55,573 nt of DNA from Flavobacteriales bacterium (GTDB taxonomy: Bacteria; Bacteroidota; Bacteroidia; Flavobacteriales; UBA7430), in assembly GCA_022425195.1 (NCBI GenBank), contig JAKMFX010000001.1, forward strand, positions 1-55,573, read 5' to 3'. Shown here one piece after another: positions 1 through 7,784 of the stretch. A program made the translations under genes and the position numbers. The number at the start of each line of letters is the position of its first letter. Positions within the stretch are counted from its first letter, which is position 1. The notes under the pieces are model-generated. The model did not search any database, had not been told where the DNA came from, and was given only the letters and a program-made list of their open reading frames with translations.

Positions 1-122
1 AAATAACTGTTGATAAGTAGAGATTGGAAATCAAAGAATTAAATGAAAGATTAACAAATAAAAAAGTAGATGTTCATAAAGTAAATAATAAGGGAGAATG
101 GTTAAATTTGAAAAAAAAACTC

Positions 123-554
123 ATGAAAATAGCTATTGCCTCTGATCACGCCGGAGTAGATTACAAAAAAAGACTCATAGATATTTTAAAGGAAGAAGGA
201 AATGAGTTGCTGGACTTAGGGCCTTTTAACGAAGATCGGGTAGATTACCCAGACTATGGACACGCTTTAGCCCATAAGGTTTCTACGAAAGAGGTAGATA
301 TGGGTATATTATTTTGCGGAAGCGGAAATGGAATAAACATGAGTGCAAACAAGCACAAGGAAATAAGATCCGCTTTGTGTTGGAAAAAAGAAATTGCAGA
401 ATTAGCAAGACTACACAACAATGCAAATGTATTAACCATGCCGGCGCGATTCATTACTTTTGAGGAGGTAAAAGAAATTGCTTCTATTTTTATAGAAACT
501 GAATTCGAAGGAGGAAGACACGAAGCTAGGGTGAACAAAATATCATGTTCTTGA
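123..554 (+). CDS. rpiB: Ribose-5-phosphate isomerase B
   Basis: Interconverts ribose 5-phosphate and ribulose 5-phosphate in the non-oxidative pentose phosphate pathway (cytosol). The 143-residue product is normal for the RpiB/LacAB family. It opens with the phosphate-binding IASDHAG segment, has the catalytic cysteine (about C65) in GILFCGSGNG, and carries HNNANVLTMPAR near residue 98. I chose the ATG at 123 because the family starts exactly at MKIAIASDHAG. The frame is open back to a TTG at 24, but the extra 33 residues are Lys/Asn-rich and have no family counterpart. The stop directly abuts the stop of the convergent addB gene with no spacer. Identity is confident; the start is fairly confident. 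Confidence 0.95.
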   Translation: MKIAIASDHAGVDYKKRLIDILKEEGNELLDLGPFNEDRVDYPDYGHALAHKVSTKEVDMGILFCGSGNGINMSANKHKEIRSALCWKKEIAELARLHNNANVLTMPARFITFEEVKEIASIFIETEFEGGRHEARVNKISCS

Positions 555-3371
555 TTACAACCTGAATTGTTCAGGGTCACAAAAACGACAAGGCTCTTCT
601 CGGTTTGAGTGAGAAAAAGGAATTGAAGGATCAAACAATTCCTTTAAGAGCAACCTTAACTCCTCTTCAAAAGAAGAAAGAACCCCTTCATCAAAAACAG
701 GGTTTGTTTTCATTCCTGCAGGAAGAAAACCTTCTTTAAGTGCTCTAAAACTAAAAATACCCGCCTCTAAGGTTTCTTGTTCTGGAAACATTTTTCTATA
801 CATGAGTGCGTAGAGAAACAGCTGAAAACCTTTATGATACTGTTTTTCCCGAACCAATTTTCCCATAAGGTCTGATTGAATATCTTTTAGCACTACTTTT
901 CCCGTTTTATAATCTATAATTCTCAAATCCCCATCAACGACATCAATTCGATCTGCATTTCCATTGAGTTTAATGACATGATCTAAGCCCTCTATGGAAA
1001 TGGCTGAAGTTAAATCTTTTTCTAAACCCTCTATTTTTACGAAGCGGCCTTTTTGAAGAAAACGGATTTCTTGATTGAGAAAAGAATTTAAAAATTGTTC
1101 CGCCACCGTGAAGATTAATTTATTTTTCCCCCGTTCTATGTTTTCGCTTTTCAACTCTTCTTTAAAGAGTTTTTTAAGTTTGGGGGTGATATTCTTCTTT
1201 ATTTCTTTTAAAGAATCTAATTTGAGAGACTTACCTAAGAAAGGAAGATAAAATTCTTCTAGAGCACGATGAATCACTGTACCCAGAGTACTTGCTTCTA
1301 TTGTCTCTTCGATTTCGTCTGGCGTTTTTATTTTCAACACCTTTTCGTAATAAAATTGAAGAGGGCATGTTTTGTATAGATTAAGAGAGGAGGGAGAAAA
1401 GCCTTTATTGGTTGCAATTTCCTTCAAACGACGCATGACAAATTCGTCTTTTTGGATGACAAATTCTCGAATTTTTACTTTTTGAAGTTTGTGGGATAAA
1501 ACATCTTGCTCGAAATCAATATCTTCTGGGTACTTCGTGACAAGCTCACTTTCTAATTGGTTGATAAAACGACTTTTCTCACCAGAACCCAACGCGTCCG
1601 TTTCGGTATTGTAAATCAAAGTAAGCGACTTACACCGTTGGACCAAACGATAAAAATGATAAGCAAACACAGCATCCATATCTTCATAGGTGGGTAAGCC
1701 CACTTCTTTTCTAATGTCAAAAGGAATGAAAGAATTTTCTGTTTTACCGGAAGGTAAAAACCCTTCATTTACCGAAAGAAGGACGACATCTTCAAAGTCG
1801 AGATTTCTCGTTTCTAGCATTCCCATCAGCTGAAGCCCGGACAAAGGCTCACCATAGAAAGACATACTTTCTATGCTTGCACTTTGTTGAAAGAGGTGAT
1901 GTAGCGTTTTAAGCTCACAGATAAACCCATACTCATCTTGAAGGTTTTTAATTTGATTCAAAAGCTTAGTAAACGCATATAATTCTTCAAGCATAACAAA
2001 GTCTTGATCCTTGTGCGTTAAAACATCGTCCTTAATCATATTGATTAACTCCAATAGATTGTCTATCAAAGAGAAGGGTTTTTCTATTTTACAGCCCAAT
2101 AAAAGTTCGAGCCATGTAGCAACCTCCGGACCACCTATAGATACTAGATATTCTAGGGAAATAAAAGACCGGTTTTTCGTCTGTAATTCACGTTTAATTT
2201 TTTGCAAGCCTGGTGTTGTACAGGAATTCTGAAAAGCCGGGCTTTGCCATATTTTGTAGAGGTCTTTATAATAGAATTCATCATCGACTTTTTTTAACCG
2301 CTCTCGGTTAAGGTGAAGCTGAAACACAGCATCAAGAAAAGCAAATAGCGAAGCGTTTCTTAGGGCGTTACCCATAGTAATATTGACCCCTTTAACAGAC
2401 TTTGGAAGGAAAGATAAAACAGGAGAAAGCAACTTTTCGTCTGCAAGAACAAGCGCAACATCTTTTTTATCATCGGCTTTGGAGTAAATATCGTTAAGTA
2501 TCGAGCCCGCCAACTGTGCTTGAGCAACGGCCTTAGGAACGCCATAAACGCGAATTTTTTTTTGTTTCTTCAACTCAGAACACACCCAGTTAAAGGGCCT
2601 GTTTTCAAACTCTGACCACCCTTTATATTGCCTTAAATATTTTCCCGCTTCCTGCTTTTTGTCGTTTAGGTAATAAGAATCTACATCCCAAAAAACTTCT
2701 GCGAAGCCCTCGGATATGAGCGTTTTCATGATTTTAGTTTCACAGGGGTTCATTGCGTTGAACCCGACATAATAAATAGAACCCTTTTCGGGCTTATTTT
2801 CACTTATCCAGGTTGATACTTGTTCTGAAGCCCGTCGATAAGCCATTCCCTGAAAAGCAACATTTTGTTTTTTAAGCCGAGACTTAAAATCAATAAAAAG
2901 CCGCTCCATCAGCTCCCAAAAGCGAAGATAGTTTTGAACCATATCGCTTGGCTGTCCGCTCACTGGAGACCATGACTCAATTTTTTTTGCCTGATGAATA
3001 TAGTTGAACACCTTTTCAGGAGAATCGAAATAAGCATCTATGTCGTTGAAGTCTTTAAGAAGCGTGGGCGCCCATTTTAGAAATGCGTCGAAAGCGTCTT
3101 GTTCCTTTTTAGGGAAGACGTTTTGATAGGAAACATACATTTCGAACAGCAATGTGGTTTTACCAATAATGCTGAGTTCAGACAACTCTTCTAACCACTC
3201 CTCAATGGCGTAAATTTTTGGCATCCAAAGAGGGGTGCCACTCATTTCAGACAAAGCCTTTTTAAAAAAGGTTCCCGCCCGCTTACTCGGCATAATAATA
3301 ACCAGCTCCTCCAGGTGAGTTCTTTTTTCTTGATAAAGCTGGTGCGCTATTTTATTAATAAACTTCTCCAA
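555..3371 (-). CDS. addB: AddB-like subunit: inactive helicase plus PD-(D/E)XK nuclease
   Basis: Second subunit of an AddAB-type helicase-nuclease that processes double-strand breaks for RecA-dependent repair. The 938-residue protein starts with a degenerate helicase region (MPSKRAGTFFKKAL near residue 27) and ends with a RecB-type nuclease. Nuclease residues visible are H701 (GTVIHRALEEF), D807 (NADRID), D820 and K822 (IDYKTGK). Family members use four cysteines to hold an iron-sulfur cluster. Here C669 (YKTCPLQFYY), C928 and C931 (CRFC) are present, but the protein ends seven residues after C931 without the expected last cysteine. It lies just downstream of addA with a one-base gap, so the two are co-transcribed. 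A small hairpin (561-575) lies in its last codons. Confidence 0.88.
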   Translation of the reverse strand: MEKFINKIAHQLYQEKRTHLEELVIIMPSKRAGTFFKKALSEMSGTPLWMPKIYAIEEWLEELSELSIIGKTTLLFEMYVSYQNVFPKKEQDAFDAFLKWAPTLLKDFNDIDAYFDSPEKVFNYIHQAKKIESWSPVSGQPSDMVQNYLRFWELMERLFIDFKSRLKKQNVAFQGMAYRRASEQVSTWISENKPEKGSIYYVGFNAMNPCETKIMKTLISEGFAEVFWDVDSYYLNDKKQEAGKYLRQYKGWSEFENRPFNWVCSELKKQKKIRVYGVPKAVAQAQLAGSILNDIYSKADDKKDVALVLADEKLLSPVLSFLPKSVKGVNITMGNALRNASLFAFLDAVFQLHLNRERLKKVDDEFYYKDLYKIWQSPAFQNSCTTPGLQKIKRELQTKNRSFISLEYLVSIGGPEVATWLELLLGCKIEKPFSLIDNLLELINMIKDDVLTHKDQDFVMLEELYAFTKLLNQIKNLQDEYGFICELKTLHHLFQQSASIESMSFYGEPLSGLQLMGMLETRNLDFEDVVLLSVNEGFLPSGKTENSFIPFDIRKEVGLPTYEDMDAVFAYHFYRLVQRCKSLTLIYNTETDALGSGEKSRFINQLESELVTKYPEDIDFEQDVLSHKLQKVKIREFVIQKDEFVMRRLKEIATNKGFSPSSLNLYKTCPLQFYYEKVLKIKTPDEIEETIEASTLGTVIHRALEEFYLPFLGKSLKLDSLKEIKKNITPKLKKLFKEELKSENIERGKNKLIFTVAEQFLNSFLNQEIRFLQKGRFVKIEGLEKDLTSAISIEGLDHVIKLNGNADRIDVVDGDLRIIDYKTGKVVLKDIQSDLMGKLVREKQYHKGFQLFLYALMYRKMFPEQETLEAGIFSFRALKEGFLPAGMKTNPVFDEGVLSSFEEELRLLLKELFDPSIPFSHSNREEPCRFCDPEQFRL

Positions 3372-3372
3372 A

Positions 3373-6300
3373 CTAAAATTCTTTTATCGTAACGCCATCG
3401 TCATTAACATAGGCCAAGACACAGACAATTTCTTCATGGCCCATTTTTTGAAGCGCCTCTTTGTATTTTTCTATTTGTTTATCGTGATCAGAAATAATGC
3501 GACCGGTCTTGTAGTCTATGACCACCACTTTTTTTCTTTCAAAAATTAATCGATCAGGCCTAATAATTTTACCATTACCAAGCAAGATCTCTTCTTCATT
3601 CTTAACGCGCAACCCAGGCTTAAAGTAGCCTTTCATTTTTTCGTGTTCGATTAACGTTTTAACAAGAGCCGCCACCTCTTCCCGGTCTGCTTTTGAGAGA
3701 ACACCTTCACGGACGGCCCTTTTGATTGCAGCATCAAGATCTTCTGATTTTTTAATGTAAGACAAGACTTCATGAACCTTTTTACCTTTGTCAGAACCCT
3801 TTTCCGGATTGTGAACATCCCAAATCTTTGGCGCCTGCCGGTTGATTTTAAGAACCTTGGAAATGTCGCTTATTGGCGCGACCACCTTTAGGTGTTTGTT
3901 TTCTTTTTGTACCGTCTGCTTAGGGGCAATTTTTTCCCCAAACAAGTACTCTCTTTTTCCTTCGCTCCACAACCCTTTTTCTGATAAAAATGCATCAAAG
4001 TAAAGGTTTAGATTTTTCTGTTTTTCTTTGGCAGATGTGATAATGTTTAGTCTTGTTTTTGCTCGTGTAAGGGCAACATACAACATGTTAAGGTTATCCA
4101 AAACAACTTTTGCCTCATGCTGTTCGAAGACAGACTGCAGTTTTTTTGTACTCTTGTTGAGCTTTTTATTCAGAGGCACCAAAGCACTTGAAAGACCTTT
4201 AAGCTCGGGCTCATCGAATTCTACCCACGATTTTGCATCGCGCTCAGTCTTGGCGTCCCAGTTGGCAAAAGGAAATATTACGACGGGAAACTCTAGACCT
4301 TTGGACTTGTGAATGGTCATTACTTGTACTGCGTTGGTTTGCTCGGGGACCGCTACTGAAAGTTTTTTTGCCCGCTCGTCCCAGTGGCTTAAAAACCCAT
4401 ACAAGTCTTGCGAATGTCGGTTGCCGTACTCCCAGACCTCATCTAAAAAAAACTGCACATAAGTACGCGCACTTTCTTCGAGGAGAAAAGACTTGCAAAT
4501 GACGTGACACAGCTTAAAAAGTGAAAAGCGACGCCATTGATTGAGGTCAAATGCTTTTGAAAAACGTTTTAGAAAGCCATAAAAATGCTTTGTGCATTTG
4601 TCGCACAAATTCAAGATCTCTTGGCTTGACATTTTGGCTTTTCCTGCGGCTTCAAATTTTCCGACAAGAAACTCGATAATTTTAAACCGATAGAGAGGGT
4701 GTTCAGGGTTGTTGATAAAATGGAGAAAGTTTAGCACAAACCTTATTTCGGTTGACTGCTCCAGGAGTAAGGATTCAGATGAAATTACGTGCACCCCCTC
4801 TTCTGAGAGCCTTTTTACAATCAAAGCGCCTTTGGATTTTGTGCGCGTCAAAATACAGACGTCTCCATAACGAAATCCTTCAGACTTTAACTCTCGAACA
4901 AGCTCTAGACAACGCGCGACTTGTTTTTCGTCATGCTCCTCACCTCCCTCTAAGTACTCCAGAGACACACAACCTCCTTCACCCCGCTCCTCTTGGGCGT
5001 TAAGCCCGTTAAAAAGAGGACTGTATTTTGAGTCGGATATTTGTCGTGCAACGGAGGAGAAGAGCTCGTTGTTAAACCGAACAAGTTCCGCTTTGGAGCG
5101 GTAGTTTTTTTGCAGAGACAAATGATCCATGCGGTACGCTAGTTGTTGTTTGTTGTCAGCCATCTGTTGCAGCCCTATGAACTGATCCACGTCTCCCCCC
5201 CTCCACCGGTAAATGGCTTGCTTCGCATCTCCAACAATCATTGCTGAACCGGGTTTAAGGCCATCCGCTATAGCATTCTCTATTAGCGGGGTTAAGTTTC
5301 GCCACTGAAGTGTTGACGTGTCTTGAAACTCATCAATAAAATAATTTGAGTAGCGCTCTCCGAGCCTTTCATATATGAAGTTGCCTTCTTCATTTTGGAG
5401 AACATCCGCAATTTTTTTGTTGAACTCACCTATTGGAATGATGTTGTTTTGCTCCTTAAGCCTCTGCATCTCTCTTGAAATTTCTTGAAGAACACCTACA
5501 GAATACAAGTTCTGATCGATTAATTTGAAAGACACGTACTTTGGATACTTTTCATCTAAGCGCTCAAGGCAAGAGTTAATTAATGGAGAGAACTTAGCCC
5601 TTAACTGGTTTATTCTTGCTTTGGCATCCTCCGGAGCAGAACCAGAGGACCAATCTTCCCGCGCCAGGTAATCTTGATTTCGGTTGCCCGGAATGTATTT
5701 TTCCCAGTCTTTTGCTTCGAGATAGTTAAAATATCTTGGCAAGCCACTTCTTGCTCCACCCGAGATCCATTTGGGGTCTAAATGATTGACCTTACACTCC
5801 TCTGAAAAAGCCAAGCCAATAGCGGAAAGCTCCTCATCAATCGCTGATGTGTAGTCTTCAAGAGCGCCTTTCAGATCAAAGAATTGGTTGATGCTTATCG
5901 ATTTCAACCTCTCGCAATGTTCTTGGCTGTTTTCTTTGAGCAACTCTTCAGCAATCGTGTAAAAGTCATTTTCAATCAACCAACTTTTATCGTCATCGGT
6001 TCTGCTTTGTATAAAACGAACAAAAAGGGCGGTTAATTTTTCATCGTCCCCCGCCCTATTGATGAGTAGGTCAACCGACTGCTTGAGGAGTGTGGTCTGC
6101 TCAATTTCCACATCAAAATTACTGGGAAGGTCAATGTCTTGAGCAAAGGTTTTGAGAACTCGATGGGTAAACTTATCAATCGTACCGACAGAAAACCGCG
6201 AATACCGATGAAGTATCGTTTCAAAAATCAGTCGGGCTCGAGATTGGAGCACCTTTTTATTAAGGCCCATTTCGCTAGAGATGACATCCATCATTTCTAG

Positions 6301-6525
6301 TTCTGCAACGCTAGCTTTTTCTGGATTAGAAAAAGCTTTTAGACTTCCCAATATACGCTCTTTCATTTCTGAAGCCGCCTTGTTGGTAAAGGTGATGGCC
6401 AGTATGCTGAAGAACTTTTGAGGAGACTTAGACCTCAAGCAGACCTTAAGGTATTCTTTAACGAGCGTGAAGGTTTTTCCGGACCCAGCCGATGCGCTGT
6501 ATATTTTAAAAGGGGCGATTTCCAT
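3373..6525 (-). CDS. addA: AddA-like UvrD-family helicase-nuclease
   Basis: ATP-driven 3'-5' helicase and nuclease subunit of the AddAB recombination complex. The 1050-residue product has UvrD/Rep motifs in order: Walker A SASAGSGKTFT (about residues 10-20), Walker B DEFQDTS (398-404), VGDAKQAIYRWRGG (431-444), TIHKSKGLEFPVVIF, and LNMLYVALTRAKTRL. A C-terminal RecB-type nuclease carries IDYKTGR (D1004, K1006). I chose the ATG at 6525; a reading from 6555 adds ten hydrophobic residues before MEIAPFKIYSASAGSGKT, and the Walker motif normally sits at the extreme N-terminus. It is first in an addA-addB operon. No TAnnTTTG box is obvious upstream. Identity is firm. Confidence 0.92.
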   Translation of the reverse strand: MEIAPFKIYSASAGSGKTFTLVKEYLKVCLRSKSPQKFFSILAITFTNKAASEMKERILGSLKAFSNPEKASVAELEMMDVISSEMGLNKKVLQSRARLIFETILHRYSRFSVGTIDKFTHRVLKTFAQDIDLPSNFDVEIEQTTLLKQSVDLLINRAGDDEKLTALFVRFIQSRTDDDKSWLIENDFYTIAEELLKENSQEHCERLKSISINQFFDLKGALEDYTSAIDEELSAIGLAFSEECKVNHLDPKWISGGARSGLPRYFNYLEAKDWEKYIPGNRNQDYLAREDWSSGSAPEDAKARINQLRAKFSPLINSCLERLDEKYPKYVSFKLIDQNLYSVGVLQEISREMQRLKEQNNIIPIGEFNKKIADVLQNEEGNFIYERLGERYSNYFIDEFQDTSTLQWRNLTPLIENAIADGLKPGSAMIVGDAKQAIYRWRGGDVDQFIGLQQMADNKQQLAYRMDHLSLQKNYRSKAELVRFNNELFSSVARQISDSKYSPLFNGLNAQEERGEGGCVSLEYLEGGEEHDEKQVARCLELVRELKSEGFRYGDVCILTRTKSKGALIVKRLSEEGVHVISSESLLLEQSTEIRFVLNFLHFINNPEHPLYRFKIIEFLVGKFEAAGKAKMSSQEILNLCDKCTKHFYGFLKRFSKAFDLNQWRRFSLFKLCHVICKSFLLEESARTYVQFFLDEVWEYGNRHSQDLYGFLSHWDERAKKLSVAVPEQTNAVQVMTIHKSKGLEFPVVIFPFANWDAKTERDAKSWVEFDEPELKGLSSALVPLNKKLNKSTKKLQSVFEQHEAKVVLDNLNMLYVALTRAKTRLNIITSAKEKQKNLNLYFDAFLSEKGLWSEGKREYLFGEKIAPKQTVQKENKHLKVVAPISDISKVLKINRQAPKIWDVHNPEKGSDKGKKVHEVLSYIKKSEDLDAAIKRAVREGVLSKADREEVAALVKTLIEHEKMKGYFKPGLRVKNEEEILLGNGKIIRPDRLIFERKKVVVIDYKTGRIISDHDKQIEKYKEALQKMGHEEIVCVLAYVNDDGVTIKEF

Positions 6526-6899
6526 TAGTACAAGAATAAACAATTTCAATGACAATATCTGTCTTATATTGTGTCCAAGCCATTGCTTTTTTCTTAAATA
6601 GTTATATATTTAAGCATTGTATTTTGATGATTAAAAACCCCTCAGATGACCGATTTGATTGCTTCCCTGTTATTTTATTCAAAAACGAAAGCCTGTATCA
6701 AAAGTGCTGCACAGATGGTTCGATTTCTCAGGGTTAAATACAATATAAAGGTTACCGAGCAGCGCGTTATCATGATAAACAGATTTCTAGAATCACAAAA
6801 AGCCTACAATAATTACTAAACAGCTTCGTTTTGTTAATAAGGATTACCAACAGAAATCGTACCTTAAACAAATGAATTTAATAATAAAACCACTTAATT
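6526..6899. other. Gene-free stretch with two inverted repeats
   Basis: This 374-base stretch separates addA (minus) from a small plus-strand gene. A 62-codon frame at 6549-6737 has no recognisable features and I do not count it as a gene. Two palindromic elements are visible: an inverted repeat CTTAAATA-gttata-TATTTAAG at 6593-6614, about 70 bp upstream of the addA start, and a perfect 12-bp palindrome TTATCATGATAA at 6767-6778. Either could be an operator. No tRNA, terminator or clear TAnnTTTG box was found here. Confidence 0.4.
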
Positions 6900-7064
6900 A
6901 TGTCAGATTTAATTACAACCGTATTGCAAGATGCAAGAGACAAAGGAAAGCTAAGCCGAACTGATGTCGTTCTTCGCTATTTAAGAATCAAGTATCGACT
7001 GAAGGTGTCGGAGTTCGTTTTAAAGAAGAGAATAGATCAATTGCTCTCAGGGAGTAAATTATAG
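6900..7064 (+). CDS. Small hypothetical protein, 54 residues
   Basis: I do not recognise this gene. It encodes 54 residues beginning MSDLITTVLQDARDKGKLSR and ending DQLLSGSKL. The product is basic, has no cysteines, signal peptide or membrane segment, and looks mostly helical, with a Lys/Arg-rich middle (RYLRIKYRLK) that could bind nucleic acid. Support for it being real: the ATG follows an A/T-rich leader typical of Bacteroidota starts, the codon composition resembles neighbouring genes, and a strong terminator follows the stop after only 16 bases. That layout suggests a stand-alone short transcript. It is too short to be sure of. Confidence 0.55.
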   Translation: MSDLITTVLQDARDKGKLSRTDVVLRYLRIKYRLKVSEFVLKKRIDQLLSGSKL

Positions 7065-7080
7065 ACAAAAAGGCCTTTTT

Positions 7081-7111
7081 AAAAAACACTCCAACCGGGG
7101 TGTTTTTTTTT
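7081..7111 (+). terminator. Rho-independent terminator after the small gene
   Basis: The stem CACTCC/GGGGTG, with one G-T wobble, extends through A-T pairs around an AACC loop and is followed by a run of nine T. It starts 17 bases after the stop of the 54-residue gene at 6900-7064 and reads on the plus strand. Confidence 0.8.
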
Positions 7112-7237
7112 GTTTAGGTAATTACGGTAAGCCCTTTTACATCCGGAGATGTTGGTTTACACTGCTTATATTCAGGAGGTTTGGGAAAAATAAACGAGAG
7201 GGCCGAATTAAAAGAATTTTTTGGTGTTGTGGAAAAC

Positions 7238-7280
7238 AAAAAAAGCGAACAACCTGAATTTTAAAAGGTTGTTCGCTTTA
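7238..7280 (-). terminator. Terminator downstream of tRNA-Cys
   Basis: On the minus strand a 14-bp perfect stem (AAAGCGAACAACCT with its complement) closes a ten-base A/T-rich loop and runs into seven T. It starts six bases after the 3' end of tRNA-Cys, so it very probably ends that transcript. Confidence 0.85.
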
Positions 7281-7285
7281 GGATG

Positions 7286-7357
7286 AGGTCGGAACCGGAT
7301 TCGAACCGGTGTAGACGGTTTTGCAGACCGCTGCCTAAGCCTCTCAGCCATCCGACC
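7286..7357 (-). tRNA. tRNA-Cys (anticodon GCA)
   Basis: The minus strand folds as a 72-base cloverleaf. The acceptor stem GGTCGGA pairs with TCCGACC, the D arm is GGCTGAGAGGC, and the anticodon arm is GCGGT-CTGCAAA-ACCGT, giving GCA. The T arm is CCGGTTCGAATCCGG. The discriminator base is U, as expected for tRNA-Cys. CCA is not encoded. The gene has its own promoter (7372-7401) and terminator (7238-7280), so it appears to be a single-gene transcription unit. Confidence 0.95.
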
Positions 7358-7371
7358 ATCAATGCGGTTAG

Positions 7372-7401
7372 CAAAAGTAACAATTTCAAGTTCTTTGACA
7401 A
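7372..7401 (-). promoter_or_regulatory. Bacteroidota-type promoter for tRNA-Cys
   Basis: On the minus strand TTG (7399-7401) is followed by 19 bases and then TACTTTTG (7372-7379). This matches the Bacteroidota housekeeping consensus TTG-N19-TAnnTTTG exactly. The -7 box lies 15 bases upstream of the mature tRNA 5' end, leaving room for a short leader. It is the best promoter match I saw in the window. Confidence 0.75.
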
Positions 7402-7424
7402 ATAAACGAAAGAGAATTTGAGGC

Positions 7425-7781
7425 TTACCTTTTTGCGCTAAGCTCAACACAAACGCGTAGTACATCTCCTTGAATGGGGGCGTTGTGCTTAACCACCAAC
7501 ACGGTAGACTCTTTTACCGAGGGAAACTCTAGCATTAACCGATCAAGTATTCGTTGAGCAACATGTTCTATGAGCTTCGACCGTTTTGACATTTCCTCTT
7601 GAACGACCTTGCTAATCGTCACGTAATCAATCGTTTCAGACAGCTTATCCGACTTAGCCGATGCAGAGAGATCGGCCTCTACTTCGATTGTTACACTGAA
7701 GTCTGTGCCAATCACCGCCTCTTCATCCATGCAACCGTGGTAGGCGTAACAACGAATATCTTCAACACGAATAATTCCCAA
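7425..7781 (-). CDS. folB: Dihydroneopterin aldolase
   Basis: Cleaves 7,8-dihydroneopterin to 6-hydroxymethyl-dihydropterin and glycolaldehyde in folate synthesis (cytosol). The 118-residue length is typical. Family features visible are IRVEDIRCYAYHGCMDEE at the N-terminus, a D-Y-V motif in SETIDYVTISKVV, the IEHVAQRILD helix, and the C-terminal KHNAPIQGDV segment that shapes the pterin site. It starts three bases after the gltX stop, so it is probably read through from gltX. No other folate gene is adjacent. Confidence 0.92.
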   Translation of the reverse strand: MGIIRVEDIRCYAYHGCMDEEAVIGTDFSVTIEVEADLSASAKSDKLSETIDYVTISKVVQEEMSKRSKLIEHVAQRILDRLMLEFPSVKESTVLVVKHNAPIQGDVLRVCVELSAKR

Positions 7782-7784
7782 AGC

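Noticed and set aside
24-122. 33-residue N-terminal extension of RpiB from a TTG
   Set aside because: The extension is Lys/Asn-rich, has no family counterpart, and the ATG at 123 gives the exact family start.
4028-5003. Plus-strand frames inside addA
   Set aside because: They are antisense shadows with no protein-like motifs; addA is unmistakable on the other strand.
6549-6737. 62-residue plus-strand frame upstream of the small gene
   Set aside because: No recognisable motif, unusual composition, overlaps the addA leader, and no terminator or start signal supports it.
7112-7237. Possible gene fragment between the small gene's terminator and the tRNA-Cys terminator
   Set aside because: Only very short frames are open and none shows a convincing motif.
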